Of a stretch of DNA of 64,000 nucleotides, positions 41,554 through 50,281 are shown in pieces. Made by a program: the position numbers and the translations under genes. Source of the DNA: RYN-230 sp963841695 (lineage in GTDB: Bacteria; Actinomycetota; Actinomycetes; Streptosporangiales; Streptosporangiaceae); assembly GCA_963841695.1 (NCBI GenBank), contig CAWJDQ010000011.1:1-64000 (forward strand), written 5' to 3'. Position 1 is the first letter of the stretch. Each line of letters begins with the position of its first letter. A model generated the notes under the pieces. The model was not told where the DNA came from and searched no databases. It saw only the letters and a program-made list of their open reading frames with translations.

Positions 41554-43221
41554 ATGGCAGGCAGGCGGCGGCTGGGGCGGCAGTTCGGTTGGCTCTGGGC
41601 GGCGTACGCGGTCAGCGCGTACGGCTCGGGCTTCGGTTTCGGGGCGTTCCCGCTGATCGCCATCCTGGTACTGCACGCCGGGCCGGGCGAGGTGTCGCTG
41701 CTGGCTTCGGCGGGGCTGGCGGTGGGGGCGGCGGTCGCGGTGCCGCTCGGCCCGTGGATGGAGTTCCGCCGCAAGCGGCCGGTCATGATGGCGATGGACC
41801 TGACCCGTTTCGCGGCGCTGATGAGCATCCCGGCCGCGTTCGCGCTCGGCTGGCTCAGCTATGTCCAGCTGCTGGTCGTGTCGGTGATCGCGGCCGCAGC
41901 CAAGATCGCCTTCAATGCGGCCAGCGGCGCCCATCTCAAGGCGCTCGTGCGCCCGGCGGACCTGCTCGTCGCGAACGGGCGGTTCGAGTCCACGACGTGG
42001 ACCGCCACCGTGGTCGGACCGCCGCTCGGCGGGGCCGCGATCGGGCTGTTCGGCCCGGTCACCACCGTGATCGCCGATGCGGTCAGCTACCTGCTCTCGG
42101 CGGCGGGAATCCGCGCTATCGGCGGGGCGGAACCGCGGCCCGGGCGGGCCGGCGCGCCGCGGCTGCGGGCCCGCGACCTGCCGGAAGGGTGGCGGTACAT
42201 CCTGACCCACCCGGCGCTGCGCCCGGTGTTCGGCAACGTGCTGCTGTGCAACGGCCTGATCATGGCGACGGCGCCGCTGATCGCCGTGCTCATGCTCGGC
42301 CGCCTGCACTTCGCGCCGTGGCAGTACGGCCTGGCGTTCGCCGCCCCGTGCGTCGGCGGCCTGATCGGCTCGCGGCTGGCCGGCCGGCTGGTCGCGCGGT
42401 ACGGGCAGCACACGGTCATGCTCACCACCGGGGCACTGCGCGCCTGCTGGCTGCTCGGGCTGGCCTTCGTCCGCCCCGGCGCGGCCGGGCTGCTGCTGGT
42501 CATCGTCGTCCAGTTCGGCCTGGTCACCTGCATGGGCGTGTTCAACCCGGTGTCCGCGACCTACCGTCTCCAGCACACGGCGGCCGACCGGGTGGCCCGT
42601 ACCCTGTCCGCCTGGTCGGTCAGCAGCAGCGCCGCCATCGCGGCCATGACCGCGGTGTGGGGCCTGCTGGCCAGCATGACCAGCCCCCGGACCGCGATCG
42701 CGGTCGCCGGCCTGCTCATGCTGGCCACCCCGCTGCTGCTGCCGCGGCACGACCGCATGGCCGGGCCCGGGCGGGAGCTCATGGCCACCGGGGCGCGGCT
42801 AGACGGGCAGCGCCGCGCCGTCCGGGCAGACCAGGCCGGCCAGCCGGAGCAGCGTCAGGTCGCCGGACACCGGGCCGAGGATGCCCACCCCGACGCGCAG
42901 GCCGCTGGCCCGGTGATCGACGGGGACGACCAGTTCGGGGCGGCCGGCCAGGCTGGCCGGGGCAGTGCAGGTGAAGGCCCCGGCCCGGAAGGCGAGCAGA
43001 TCCTCCGGGCTGGCGGTGCGCAGCGGCGGCAGGCCGGCCATGACCGGCAGCACGGCGACCGAGCCGGGCGGCAGGGCCCGGCCGAGCCGCCGGGCGTACT
43101 CGCGCCAGCCGCGCTCGTCGCCGTCGCGCCGCGGATCGCCGGCCCGGCTGAGCAGCTCCGCGCGCCGGACGCGGGCCCGCACGTCGGCCGCGAGGAACTG
43201 GCGGTTCCCGGCCAGCCATGA
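41554..43221 (+). CDS. MFS transporter, over-long C-terminus antisense to amidase gene
   Basis: A major facilitator permease from ATG 41554 (GAGGGG upstream). Twelve hydrophobic segments can be traced (for example WAAYAVSAYGSGFGFGAFPL, LLASAGLAVGAAVAVPL, LLVVSVIAAAAKIAFNAASG, ACWLLGLAFVRPGAAGLLLV). They end near MLATPLLLPRHDRM (about 42757). A drug-efflux or macrolide-efflux-like role is probable. The frame then runs on for about 140 charged, low-complexity residues antisense to the amidase 3' end. A TAG at 42800 lies one frame over, so the native stop is probably there and a one-base error hides it. Confidence 0.85.
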   Translation: MAGRRRLGRQFGWLWAAYAVSAYGSGFGFGAFPLIAILVLHAGPGEVSLLASAGLAVGAAVAVPLGPWMEFRRKRPVMMAMDLTRFAALMSIPAAFALGWLSYVQLLVVSVIAAAAKIAFNAASGAHLKALVRPADLLVANGRFESTTWTATVVGPPLGGAAIGLFGPVTTVIADAVSYLLSAAGIRAIGGAEPRPGRAGAPRLRARDLPEGWRYILTHPALRPVFGNVLLCNGLIMATAPLIAVLMLGRLHFAPWQYGLAFAAPCVGGLIGSRLAGRLVARYGQHTVMLTTGALRACWLLGLAFVRPGAAGLLLVIVVQFGLVTCMGVFNPVSATYRLQHTAADRVARTLSAWSVSSSAAIAAMTAVWGLLASMTSPRTAIAVAGLLMLATPLLLPRHDRMAGPGRELMATGARLDGQRRAVRADQAGQPEQRQVAGHRAEDAHPDAQAAGPVIDGDDQFGAAGQAGRGSAGEGPGPEGEQILRAGGAQRRQAGHDRQHGDRAGRQGPAEPPGVLAPAALVAVAPRIAGPAEQLRAPDAGPHVGREELAVPGQP

Positions 43222-44025
43222 CCCGTGGGCCTGCCAGACCTCCCGGCCCTGCACCCGCGCGAACAGGTCAGCCACCTCGTCGTTGATGAACTCGCCGAGC
43301 GGGGACTCCGTGACGCGGGCGCCGCAGGCGCCCGCGATGGCGGATGCGGTGGCCTGGATCGCGTCGGCCAGTTCCGGGCGGACCCCGGCCAGGCTCCCGG
43401 CAGGCACGTGCACCGTGCGGGGGTCCGCCGCCGGCCGGGCCGCGCCGGACGGCCCCAGCACCCCGGGCGCCAGGACCCCCAGCACCGCGCCCAGCCGCGT
43501 GGCGCGGCGGGCCAGGATGGCCACCACGTCGAACGACGGGGCCAGCGGCAGCACTCCCCGGGTGCTGATCAGGCCGTGCGTCGGCCGGAAGCCGAACAGC
43601 CCGCACGACGCGGCGGGGACCCGGATCGAGCCGGCCGTGTCGGTGCCGAGGCCGATATCCGCCAGGCCGGCCGCCACGGCCGCGGCCGGGCCGGACGACG
43701 AGCCGCCGGTGAACCGGCCGGGATACTGCGGATTCACCGGCGGGGTGCCCTCGCCGGCGTTCCCGACCAGCGAATACGCGAGCTGGTCCATGATGGCCAG
43801 GCCCGCCACGGACGCGCCCGCGGCCAGCAGCCGGGCCACCGCAGGTGCCGTCTGCTGGCTGGGGGAGTGCGTCGCCCGCCAGCGCGGGAGGCCGAACGAG
43901 GACACGTGGCCGGCGATCGCGACCATGTCCTTGACCGCGACCGTCAGGCCGTCCAGCGGCCCCGGGCCGGCGGCCGGCAGGCGCACCGAGTCCGGCACCC
44001 AGCAGTGCACCGGGGTGCTCTCCAC
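42799..44025 (-). CDS. amidase-signature family hydrolase
   Basis: A 408-residue amidase from GTG 44025. The triad is Lys32 (LTVAVKDMVAIAG), cis-Ser109 (GRFTGGSSSGPAAAVAAG) and Ser133 (GTDTAGSIRVPAASCGLFGF). RPTHGLISTRGVLPLAPSFD is typical of the shorter AtzF/plant-amidase-like group. It lies 57 bases after the monooxygenase gene on the same strand. It may release an acid or amine from the same substrate class; this is inference. Upstream in-frame codons lack family character. Confidence 0.9.
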   Translation of the reverse strand: MESTPVHCWVPDSVRLPAAGPGPLDGLTVAVKDMVAIAGHVSSFGLPRWRATHSPSQQTAPAVARLLAAGASVAGLAIMDQLAYSLVGNAGEGTPPVNPQYPGRFTGGSSSGPAAAVAAGLADIGLGTDTAGSIRVPAASCGLFGFRPTHGLISTRGVLPLAPSFDVVAILARRATRLGAVLGVLAPGVLGPSGAARPAADPRTVHVPAGSLAGVRPELADAIQATASAIAGACGARVTESPLGEFINDEVADLFARVQGREVWQAHGSWLAGNRQFLAADVRARVRRAELLSRAGDPRRDGDERGWREYARRLGRALPPGSVAVLPVMAGLPPLRTASPEDLLAFRAGAFTCTAPASLAGRPELVVPVDHRASGLRVGVGILGPVSGDLTLLRLAGLVCPDGAALPV

Positions 44026-44081
44026 GTGCTCACCGTCCCAGCGTGGCCCTCCGCCGGGCCCGGGGCCCGGCCGGCGCGCCG

Positions 44082-45893
44082 TCAGCGGAGGTGGTGGACC
44101 TCCTGGAGCCCGTACACCGGCGTCGCCAGGCCGGCCTGCCGGGCCTTGAGCTGCAGGGCCAGGTAGAGCGAGTAGTGCCGGGACTGGTGCAGGTTGCCGC
44201 CGTGGAACCAGAGCGCCTCCTGCTGGGTGGGCTTCCACATGTTGCGCTGCTCGCCCTCCCAGGGGCCAGGGTCCTTGGTGGTGTCCGAGCCCAGGCCCCA
44301 GCACTTGCCCACCTGGTCCGCCACCTCCTGGGAGATGAGCTCGGCCGCCCAGCCGTTCATCGACTGGTACCCGGTGGCGTACACCACCAGGTCGGCCGGC
44401 AGCTTCGTGCCGTCCTCCAGCACCACCGCGTCCTCGGTCAGATGATCGACCTGGCCGTGCGCCAGCGCCACGTCCCCGTTGGCGACCAGGTCCGCGGCGC
44501 CGACGTCGATGTAGTAGCCGGAGCCGCGGCGCAGGTACTTCATGAACAGGCCGGAGCCGTCGTCACCCCAGTCGTGGTCGAAGCCGGCCGCCGCGAGCCG
44601 GTCGTAGAAGTCCTGGTCGCGCTCGCGCATCTGGTCGTACAGCGGGATCTGGAACCGGTGCATGATCCGGTACGGGATCGACGCGAACAGCATGTCCGCC
44701 TTGTCGGTCGTCATCCCGGACGCGACGGCTTCCTCGGAGTAGAGGGCGCCCAGGCCGATGTCCATCAGCGTGGCCGACCGGACGATGTGCGTGGACGAGC
44801 GCTGCACCATGGTGACGTCCGCGCCGTGCTCCCACAGCGCGCCGCAGATGTCGAAGGCCGAGTTGTTCGAGCCGATGACCACGCAGCGCTTCCCCCGGTA
44901 GCGGCCCGGGCCCGGATGAGCCGAGGAATGATGCTGGTCGCCGCGGAACGTGTCCATGCCCGGGAAGTCAGGCTGGTTGGGCCGTCCCGACATCCCGGTG
45001 GCCAGCACGAGCTGGGCCGGCCGGAGCACCAGCGGCTCGCCGTCCCGCTCGACGGCTACCCTCCACCGGCCGGACTCCTGGTCGTAGGCCGCCCGGGTGG
45101 CCTCGGTATCGGGCCAGTAGTTGAGTTCCATGATCTTCGTGTACGACTCGAGCCAGTCGGCGATCTTGTCCTTGGGCGAGAAGACCGGCCAGTGCTCGGG
45201 GAACTTCAGGTAGGGCATGTGGTCGTACCAGACCGGGTCGTGCAGGCACAGCGACTTGTACCGGCTGCGCCACTGATCGCCCGGGCGGCTGCGCTTGTCG
45301 ATGATGATCGCGGGCACGCGGAGCTGGCGGAGCCGGGCGCCCAGGCCGATGCCAGCCTGGCCGCCCCCGACGATCAGCACGTACGGCTGCTCGGTGACGC
45401 CCAGCCCGGACGCCTCCAGCTCGCGGTCTTCCAGCCAGGTGGTCCGGGCCGGGTCCGCGCGGTGCTCGACGCCCTTCGGGCGGGTCGGCCCGCGGCGTTC
45501 CTCGTGGCCCTTGAGCTCGTCGAGCGTGGTCAGCAGCGTCCAGCACCGGCCATCGCGGAGCCGCAGGTGCCCGCGGCCCCGGCCGACCGCGGTCTCGAAG
45601 CCGATCCACGCCTCGGTCACGCCGCCCGCCTCGGCTGGCTCCTCGCCGGCGGTGATGGCCCAGCCGCCCGGCTGCACCCGGGGCAGCGTCTCAGCCAGCA
45701 TCGCGGTGATCGCCGCGCGGCCCTCGAGCGTGATGATGTTCCAGGTGAACGACACGAGATCACGCCAGAAGCAGTCCTCGGTGAACAGGGCCGCGGCCGC
45801 GGCCGGGTCGCCCGCGGCCAGCGCGTCCCCGAAGGCCGACAGCCAGTCCGTCACCCCGGCCGCGACCTCGGCAGAGGGCAGGGTTTCCGTCAT
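44082..45893 (-). CDS. flavin-containing monooxygenase with N-terminal NTF2-like domain
   Basis: A 603-residue fusion. Residues 1-130 are NTF2/SnoaL-like (WLSAFGDALAAGDPAAAAAL, FTEDCFWRDLVSFTW). From about 172 is a class B flavin monooxygenase. The FAD site is VLIVGGGQAGIGLGARLRQL, followed by LCLHDPVWYDHMPYLKFPEH. The NADPH site is near 365 (CVVIGSNNSAFDICGALWEH). ATGYQSMNG marks the late FMO strand. The reaction is probably a hydroxylation or Baeyer-Villiger insertion. It lies 80 bases after the carotenoid oxygenase gene on the same strand, so the two oxygenases are probably co-expressed. Confidence 0.92.
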   Translation of the reverse strand: MTETLPSAEVAAGVTDWLSAFGDALAAGDPAAAAALFTEDCFWRDLVSFTWNIITLEGRAAITAMLAETLPRVQPGGWAITAGEEPAEAGGVTEAWIGFETAVGRGRGHLRLRDGRCWTLLTTLDELKGHEERRGPTRPKGVEHRADPARTTWLEDRELEASGLGVTEQPYVLIVGGGQAGIGLGARLRQLRVPAIIIDKRSRPGDQWRSRYKSLCLHDPVWYDHMPYLKFPEHWPVFSPKDKIADWLESYTKIMELNYWPDTEATRAAYDQESGRWRVAVERDGEPLVLRPAQLVLATGMSGRPNQPDFPGMDTFRGDQHHSSAHPGPGRYRGKRCVVIGSNNSAFDICGALWEHGADVTMVQRSSTHIVRSATLMDIGLGALYSEEAVASGMTTDKADMLFASIPYRIMHRFQIPLYDQMRERDQDFYDRLAAAGFDHDWGDDGSGLFMKYLRRGSGYYIDVGAADLVANGDVALAHGQVDHLTEDAVVLEDGTKLPADLVVYATGYQSMNGWAAELISQEVADQVGKCWGLGSDTTKDPGPWEGEQRNMWKPTQQEALWFHGGNLHQSRHYSLYLALQLKARQAGLATPVYGLQEVHHLR

Positions 45894-45973
45894 CGGTGAC
45901 CTCCCGCGGCGATGAGGGGGTATTCCCGCTCTGCCCAGCCTCACCCGGCACCGGCCGGGCCGTCCAGCCCTGG

Positions 45974-47347
45974 CTAGCGGTCGGCGATCCAGCTGCCGTG
46001 GAACCCGAGCGGGATCCGGGCCGGCAGGTGCACCCGGGCCACGGGCTCGCCGGCGAAGTCCTGGGCGGCCAGGATGACCAGGTCGGCCGCGCCGCGGTCC
46101 GGGTTGTGCACGAAGGCCATGACGTACCCGTCGTCCTCGCCGGCGCCGGGGGCGGCGGGGACGAACACGGCCTCGCCCGCGGTCGCGTCGCGCCCGAACT
46201 CGTGCGCCTCGGTGCGGCCTTCCGCCAGGTCGTGCTTGAGCAGTGCGTTGGCGAAGGCCTGGTCGGCGAAGTCCCCGCTCAGCGCGACGGTGCCCCGGCT
46301 GACCTCGCCGATCACGGCGCTGTAGCCGTAGCGGTGTTCCCGGGAGATGACCCGGTCATCCACCCGGGGGAACTCCTGCAGGCGGTCGTCCAGGCGCTGC
46401 TGGGTGACCTTCCCGGCCGCCGGGTCCACGATCCAGCGGTCCAGCGTCAGCGGCCCGCGGCCGTCCAGCGTGGACACGTCGTAGGCGCCCTGGTACCGGC
46501 ACAGGTCCACGACCACCCGGCCGCCGTCGTCGTCGTAGGCGTTCAGGGTGTGGAACACCCAGCACGGGTCCACCTCGAACCAGCGGATGTCACCGGGGCT
46601 GCCGTCGCGGGGGAGCAGGCCGACCCGGGCCGGGTGCGCGGGATTCCACGTGTACGGCAGCTTCTTCCCGGCGGAGACGGCCGCCATGCTGAACGTGACC
46701 GGCAGGTCGAACAGGACCACGTAGCGGGCCGTGAGCGCGAAATCGTGCATCATCGGCCCGCCGGCCAGCGGGATGTTGGTCGCCGACGTCACCCGGCCGC
46801 CCGGGCCCACGACCACGTGCTGGACATGGTCCCAGGCCCAGAAGTAGGCGATCGCGTGCAGGTCCCCGGTCAGCGGGTCGGCCTTGGTGTGCGCGGCGAA
46901 GCCACCGGGCAGCGACCCGCCGAAGTCGCACGGGCCGACGGTGTCCAGCTCGCCGGTCAGCTCGTACGGCAGCGGGCCCGATTCCACCGTGGCCAGGATC
47001 CGCCCGGCGCTGGCGATCACGTGCGTGTTGGCCGCGAAATCCGCCCCCTCGTGCACCGGCCCGCCCGGCCACGTCTCGCCGCGGGCCTGGGCGACCGCCC
47101 GGGACCGGACCCAGCGGTTGCGGTACCACTCGGCCCGGCCGTCCCGCAGCCGCACCCCGTGCACCATCCCGTCGCCCAGGAACCAGTGGTAGGCGGGGTC
47201 GTCCAGGCCCAGCGGGTTGGGCCCGTTGCGCAGGTACCGCCCGTCCAGCCCGGCCGGCAGCTGGCCGGTCACCGGCAGGTCGAAGGCCGTGATCTCCTCG
47301 GTCACCGGCGCGAACGGGCCGTCCAGGAACCGCTTCATGTCCGGCAT
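45974..47347 (-). CDS. carotenoid oxygenase (carotenoid/stilbene cleavage dioxygenase)
   Basis: A 457-residue non-heme iron dioxygenase of the carotenoid/lignostilbene cleavage family. The four iron histidines are visible in FAAHTKADPLTG (His about 160), MMHDFALTARY, WVFHTLNAYDDD and LGFHGSW near the C-terminus. RYLRNGPNPLGLDDPAYHWF and LGDGMVHGVRLRDG open the propeller. It cleaves a conjugated double bond to two carbonyls; the substrate could be an apocarotenoid or a stilbene-like aryl alkene. Its promoter region holds copy A of the 16-bp operator. Confidence 0.94.
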   Translation of the reverse strand: MPDMKRFLDGPFAPVTEEITAFDLPVTGQLPAGLDGRYLRNGPNPLGLDDPAYHWFLGDGMVHGVRLRDGRAEWYRNRWVRSRAVAQARGETWPGGPVHEGADFAANTHVIASAGRILATVESGPLPYELTGELDTVGPCDFGGSLPGGFAAHTKADPLTGDLHAIAYFWAWDHVQHVVVGPGGRVTSATNIPLAGGPMMHDFALTARYVVLFDLPVTFSMAAVSAGKKLPYTWNPAHPARVGLLPRDGSPGDIRWFEVDPCWVFHTLNAYDDDGGRVVVDLCRYQGAYDVSTLDGRGPLTLDRWIVDPAAGKVTQQRLDDRLQEFPRVDDRVISREHRYGYSAVIGEVSRGTVALSGDFADQAFANALLKHDLAEGRTEAHEFGRDATAGEAVFVPAAPGAGEDDGYVMAFVHNPDRGAADLVILAAQDFAGEPVARVHLPARIPLGFHGSWIADR

Positions 47348-47445
47348 GGCCGACTTCTCCCTCCAGGATCCTCCCGGGCACCTACCCGCATTTGCGTCCG
47401 CCCAAAGTTCCGGGACCTGGCCTGCCCGCGGCCATCAACATGACC

Positions 47446-47461
47446 TTGACGTCGATATCAA
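47446..47461. promoter_or_regulatory. TetR-regulon operator, copy A
   Basis: TTGACGTCGATATCAA, dyad TTGA-N3-CG-N3-TCAA, lies between the divergent carotenoid oxygenase and acyl-CoA synthetase genes. It differs from copy D (upstream of the tetR gene at 63773) at 2 of 16 positions. Confidence 0.75.
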
Positions 47462-47511
47462 GCTCGTGTTGAATCTGCTGACTGAGCGCGCCGCGCCGCC
47501 GTCTGCATCCC

Positions 47512-49164
47512 ATGTCCGCCGAGGGGCCCGGGCAGGCGGCCGGGCGGCGGACGGGTGGTGGATGGCCGGTGCTGACCACGTCCTACTGGCCTGCCGAGGC
47601 CAGCGTCCCGCTGGACGAGATCACCGTGGGCGGCCTGCTCCGGCGGGTGGCCGGGCAGGTACCCGGCCGTACCGCCCTGGTGGACGGGCAGGCCGCGGCG
47701 GACGCACGGCGCCGGTGGAGCTACGCCGAGCTGCTCGCCATCGCCGAGGACGTGGCGGGCGCCCTGCTGGCCCGGTTCGAGCCGGGGGAGCGGGTCGCGG
47801 TCTGGGAGGCCAACCGGCCGGAGTGGGTCATGCTCCAGCTCGGCGCGGCCCTGGCGGGCGTCATCCTGGTCACGGTGAACCCGCAGTACCGCTCGGCCGA
47901 GCTGAAGTACGCGCTGGAGCAGTCCGGCGTGGCCGGGCTGGTCCACGGCACCAGCCACCGTGGCGTGTCCATGGTGGACGTGGTCAGCACGCTCCGGCCG
48001 GAGCTTCCCGCGCTGCGCGAGGCCGTCTGCTTCGCGGACTGGGACGAGTTCACGGCCAGCGGCACCGGGGCCGCGCCGCTCCCGCGGCTCACGCCGGCCG
48101 ACCCGGCCCTGATCATCTACACCTCGGGCACGACGGGGTTCGCCAAGGGAGCGCTGCTGCATCACCGCGGCCTGGTCAACGCGGCCGGGCTGTCCGCGCA
48201 GCGGGCCGGTTTCCAGGACGGGGACGCCTGGATCAACCCGATCCCGCTGTTCCACACCGGCGGCGGGGTGCTCGCCGGGATCGGCTGCCTGGCCCGGCGC
48301 GGCGCGCATGTGGTGGTGCCGCAGTTCGACCCGGCCCTGGTGCTGCAGCTGATCGAGGCGGAACGGGGCAGCATGGTGCTCACCGTGCCGACCATCCTGC
48401 TGGCCATGCTCGAGGACTACGACCGGCAGCCGCGCGACCTGTCCTCCCTGCGCACGGTGATGTCCGGCGGCGCCAAGGTGCCCGACAGCCTGGTCCGCCG
48501 CACCACGCAGACCTTCGGGTGCGAGTTCTCCATCCTGTTCGGCCAGGCCGAGCTGCACGGGGTGCTCACCCAGACCCAGACCTCGGACAGCCCGCAGGAT
48601 CAGGCCGGGACGCTCGGCCAGCCCATGCCGCACGTGCAGGTGAAGATCGCCGACCTGGTCACCGGCGAGCCGGTCGGCGTGGCGGAGGAGGGCGAGATCT
48701 GCGCCCGCGGCTACCAGAACATGGCCGGCTACTGGGACATGCCGGACGCGACCGCGGCCACCATCGACGGCGGGGGCTGGCTGCACACCGGGGACGCCGG
48801 GACCATGGACGACCGCGGCTACCTGCGCATCGCGGGCCGGCTGAAGGACATCATCATCCGGGGCGGGGAGAACATCCACCCGCTGGAGATCGAGCAGCTG
48901 CTGGCCGATCACCCCGGCGTGGCCGAGGTCGCGGTCATCGGCGTGCCGGACCCGCGCTGGGGCGAGCAGGTCGCGGCCGTGATCCGGCCTGCCGACGCCG
49001 CCGCGCCGCCCGGCCCCGACGAGCTGGCCGCGTTCTGCCGGGAGCACCTGGCCCGGTTCAAGACCCCGAGGCTGTGGTTCTTCGTGGACTCGTTCCCGAT
49101 GACGCCGTCCGGGAAGATCCGCAAGTTCGAGGTGCGCCAGCGGTTCTCCGCCGCCGGGACGTGA
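47512..49164 (+). CDS. AMP-forming acyl-CoA synthetase (FadD-like)
   Basis: A 550-residue adenylate-forming ligase. The P-loop-like A3 motif is LIIYTSGTTGFAKGALLHHR. A5 is in FSILFGQAELHGVLTQTQTS. The A7/A8 hinge is GWLHTGDAGTMDDRGYLRIA then GRLKDIIIRGGENIHPLEIE. The catalytic Lys is in MTPSGKIRKFEVRQRF. It activates a carboxylic acid as the acyl-AMP, then the CoA thioester. ATG 47512 lies 50 bases after operator copy A. It diverges from the carotenoid oxygenase gene and probably activates the cleavage product or a related acid (inference). Confidence 0.93.
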   Translation: MSAEGPGQAAGRRTGGGWPVLTTSYWPAEASVPLDEITVGGLLRRVAGQVPGRTALVDGQAAADARRRWSYAELLAIAEDVAGALLARFEPGERVAVWEANRPEWVMLQLGAALAGVILVTVNPQYRSAELKYALEQSGVAGLVHGTSHRGVSMVDVVSTLRPELPALREAVCFADWDEFTASGTGAAPLPRLTPADPALIIYTSGTTGFAKGALLHHRGLVNAAGLSAQRAGFQDGDAWINPIPLFHTGGGVLAGIGCLARRGAHVVVPQFDPALVLQLIEAERGSMVLTVPTILLAMLEDYDRQPRDLSSLRTVMSGGAKVPDSLVRRTTQTFGCEFSILFGQAELHGVLTQTQTSDSPQDQAGTLGQPMPHVQVKIADLVTGEPVGVAEEGEICARGYQNMAGYWDMPDATAATIDGGGWLHTGDAGTMDDRGYLRIAGRLKDIIIRGGENIHPLEIEQLLADHPGVAEVAVIGVPDPRWGEQVAAVIRPADAAAPPGPDELAAFCREHLARFKTPRLWFFVDSFPMTPSGKIRKFEVRQRFSAAGT

Positions 49165-49174
49165 CCCCGGGGAC

Positions 49175-49190
49175 TTGAACCCGACGTCAA
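49175..49190. promoter_or_regulatory. TetR-regulon operator, copy B
   Basis: TTGAACCCGACGTCAA lies in the 64-base gap before the phosphotransferase gene. It matches the reverse complement of copy D at 14 of 16 positions. It probably drives a separate promoter for the 49229-53860 operon. Confidence 0.75.
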
Positions 49191-49228
49191 CATCGACAAT
49201 GCGCGGCGGCGGCGGCTACTGTGGCGGG

Positions 49229-50269
49229 ATGCCAGACTGCGACGGCGCGGTGGTGCCCCCCGGCGTCGCGCCCGGACCGCTCACCGAGTGGTTCGCCACC
49301 ACCCTGGACGCCGCGGCCCCGCTGCGGTTCGAGCGGCTCGCGGGGGGCTACTCCAACCTGACCTTCCTGGTCAGCGACGCGGCGGGGAAGCGATGGGTGC
49401 TCCGGCGGCCGCCGCTGGGTCACCTGCTGGCCACCGCGCACGACATGGGCCGGGAAGGCGGGATCATGGCCGCGCTGGCCGGGACAGGCGTCCCCGTCCC
49501 GGCGGTGCTCGGCCACACCGCCGACCCGCACTGGAACGGCGCGCCGTTCTTCGTCATGTCCTTCGTCCCCGGCCAGGTACTGCGGACCCCGGCCGACGCG
49601 GCCGGGCTGGCCGGGGACGATCTGACCGCGATCGCGTACGGGCTGTTCGACGTGCTGGCCGCGATCCACGCCGTGGACCTGGCCGCGGCCGGCCTGGACC
49701 GGCTCGCCCGCAGCGGCTCCTACGCCGAGCGGCAGCTGCGCCGCTGGAACCGGCAGCTGGCCGGCGTCCGCACCCGCGACCTGCCGCTGATGGACGGGCT
49801 GTTCGCCGAGCTGAGCGCCCGGGTCCCGGAGCAGTCCGAGGTGACGCTGATCCACGGGGACTACCGGCTCGACAACGTCATCCTCGGGCCCGGCCCGCGG
49901 ATCAGCGCGGTGCTGGACTGGGAGCTGGCCACCGCGGGCGATCCGCTGGCCGACCTCGGGCTGGCCCTCGCCTACTGGACCGAACCAGACGAGGCGGGCC
50001 AGCTGCCGCCCGCGCCGACCGACACGCCCGGCTTCCCGGCCCGCCGCGAGGTCGCCGCCCGGTACCTGGAGCGCAGCGGGCGGGCCGGCGGCGACCTCAG
50101 CTTCTACGTCGCGCTGGCGCACTGGAAGATCGCCTGCATGGCCGAAGGGGTCTACACCCGGCACCAGTCCGGGGACATGGGGGCGTCCGCGGCGGACATG
50201 GACCTGCTGCGGCGCCAGCCCGGGATGCGGGCCCGCGCCGCCCGGCGGGTGCTCGACGGTGCGCTCTAG
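49229..50269 (+). CDS. phosphotransferase family protein (APH/ACAD10-type kinase)
   Basis: A 346-residue aminoglycoside-phosphotransferase-fold protein. The glycine loop region is FERLAGGYSNLTFLVSDAAG. The catalytic loop is VTLIHGDYRLDNVILGPGP, and the metal-binding Asp is in AVLDWELATAGDPLADLGLA. Relatives in acyl-CoA loci, and the kinase domain of ACAD10/11, phosphorylate 4-hydroxyacyl-CoA or similar esters before dehydrogenation. That role fits the crotonase, ligase and racemase genes that follow. There is no evidence for an antibiotic-resistance role. ATG 49229 is used; the earlier codons lie within operator B. Confidence 0.9.
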   Translation: MPDCDGAVVPPGVAPGPLTEWFATTLDAAAPLRFERLAGGYSNLTFLVSDAAGKRWVLRRPPLGHLLATAHDMGREGGIMAALAGTGVPVPAVLGHTADPHWNGAPFFVMSFVPGQVLRTPADAAGLAGDDLTAIAYGLFDVLAAIHAVDLAAAGLDRLARSGSYAERQLRRWNRQLAGVRTRDLPLMDGLFAELSARVPEQSEVTLIHGDYRLDNVILGPGPRISAVLDWELATAGDPLADLGLALAYWTEPDEAGQLPPAPTDTPGFPARREVAARYLERSGRAGGDLSFYVALAHWKIACMAEGVYTRHQSGDMGASAADMDLLRRQPGMRARAARRVLDGAL

Positions 50270-50281
50270 GGAGGAGGCCAG

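Noticed and set aside
41437..42750. Upstream extension of the LysR frame to 745 codons
   Set aside because: This part is antisense to the MFS transporter and is Arg/Gln/Asp low-complexity. The LysR family start is at 41436.
49229..50269. Aminoglycoside resistance kinase
   Set aside because: The APH fold is shared, but the operon context (crotonase, CoA ligase, racemase) and sequence layout match ACAD10/11-type acyl kinases.
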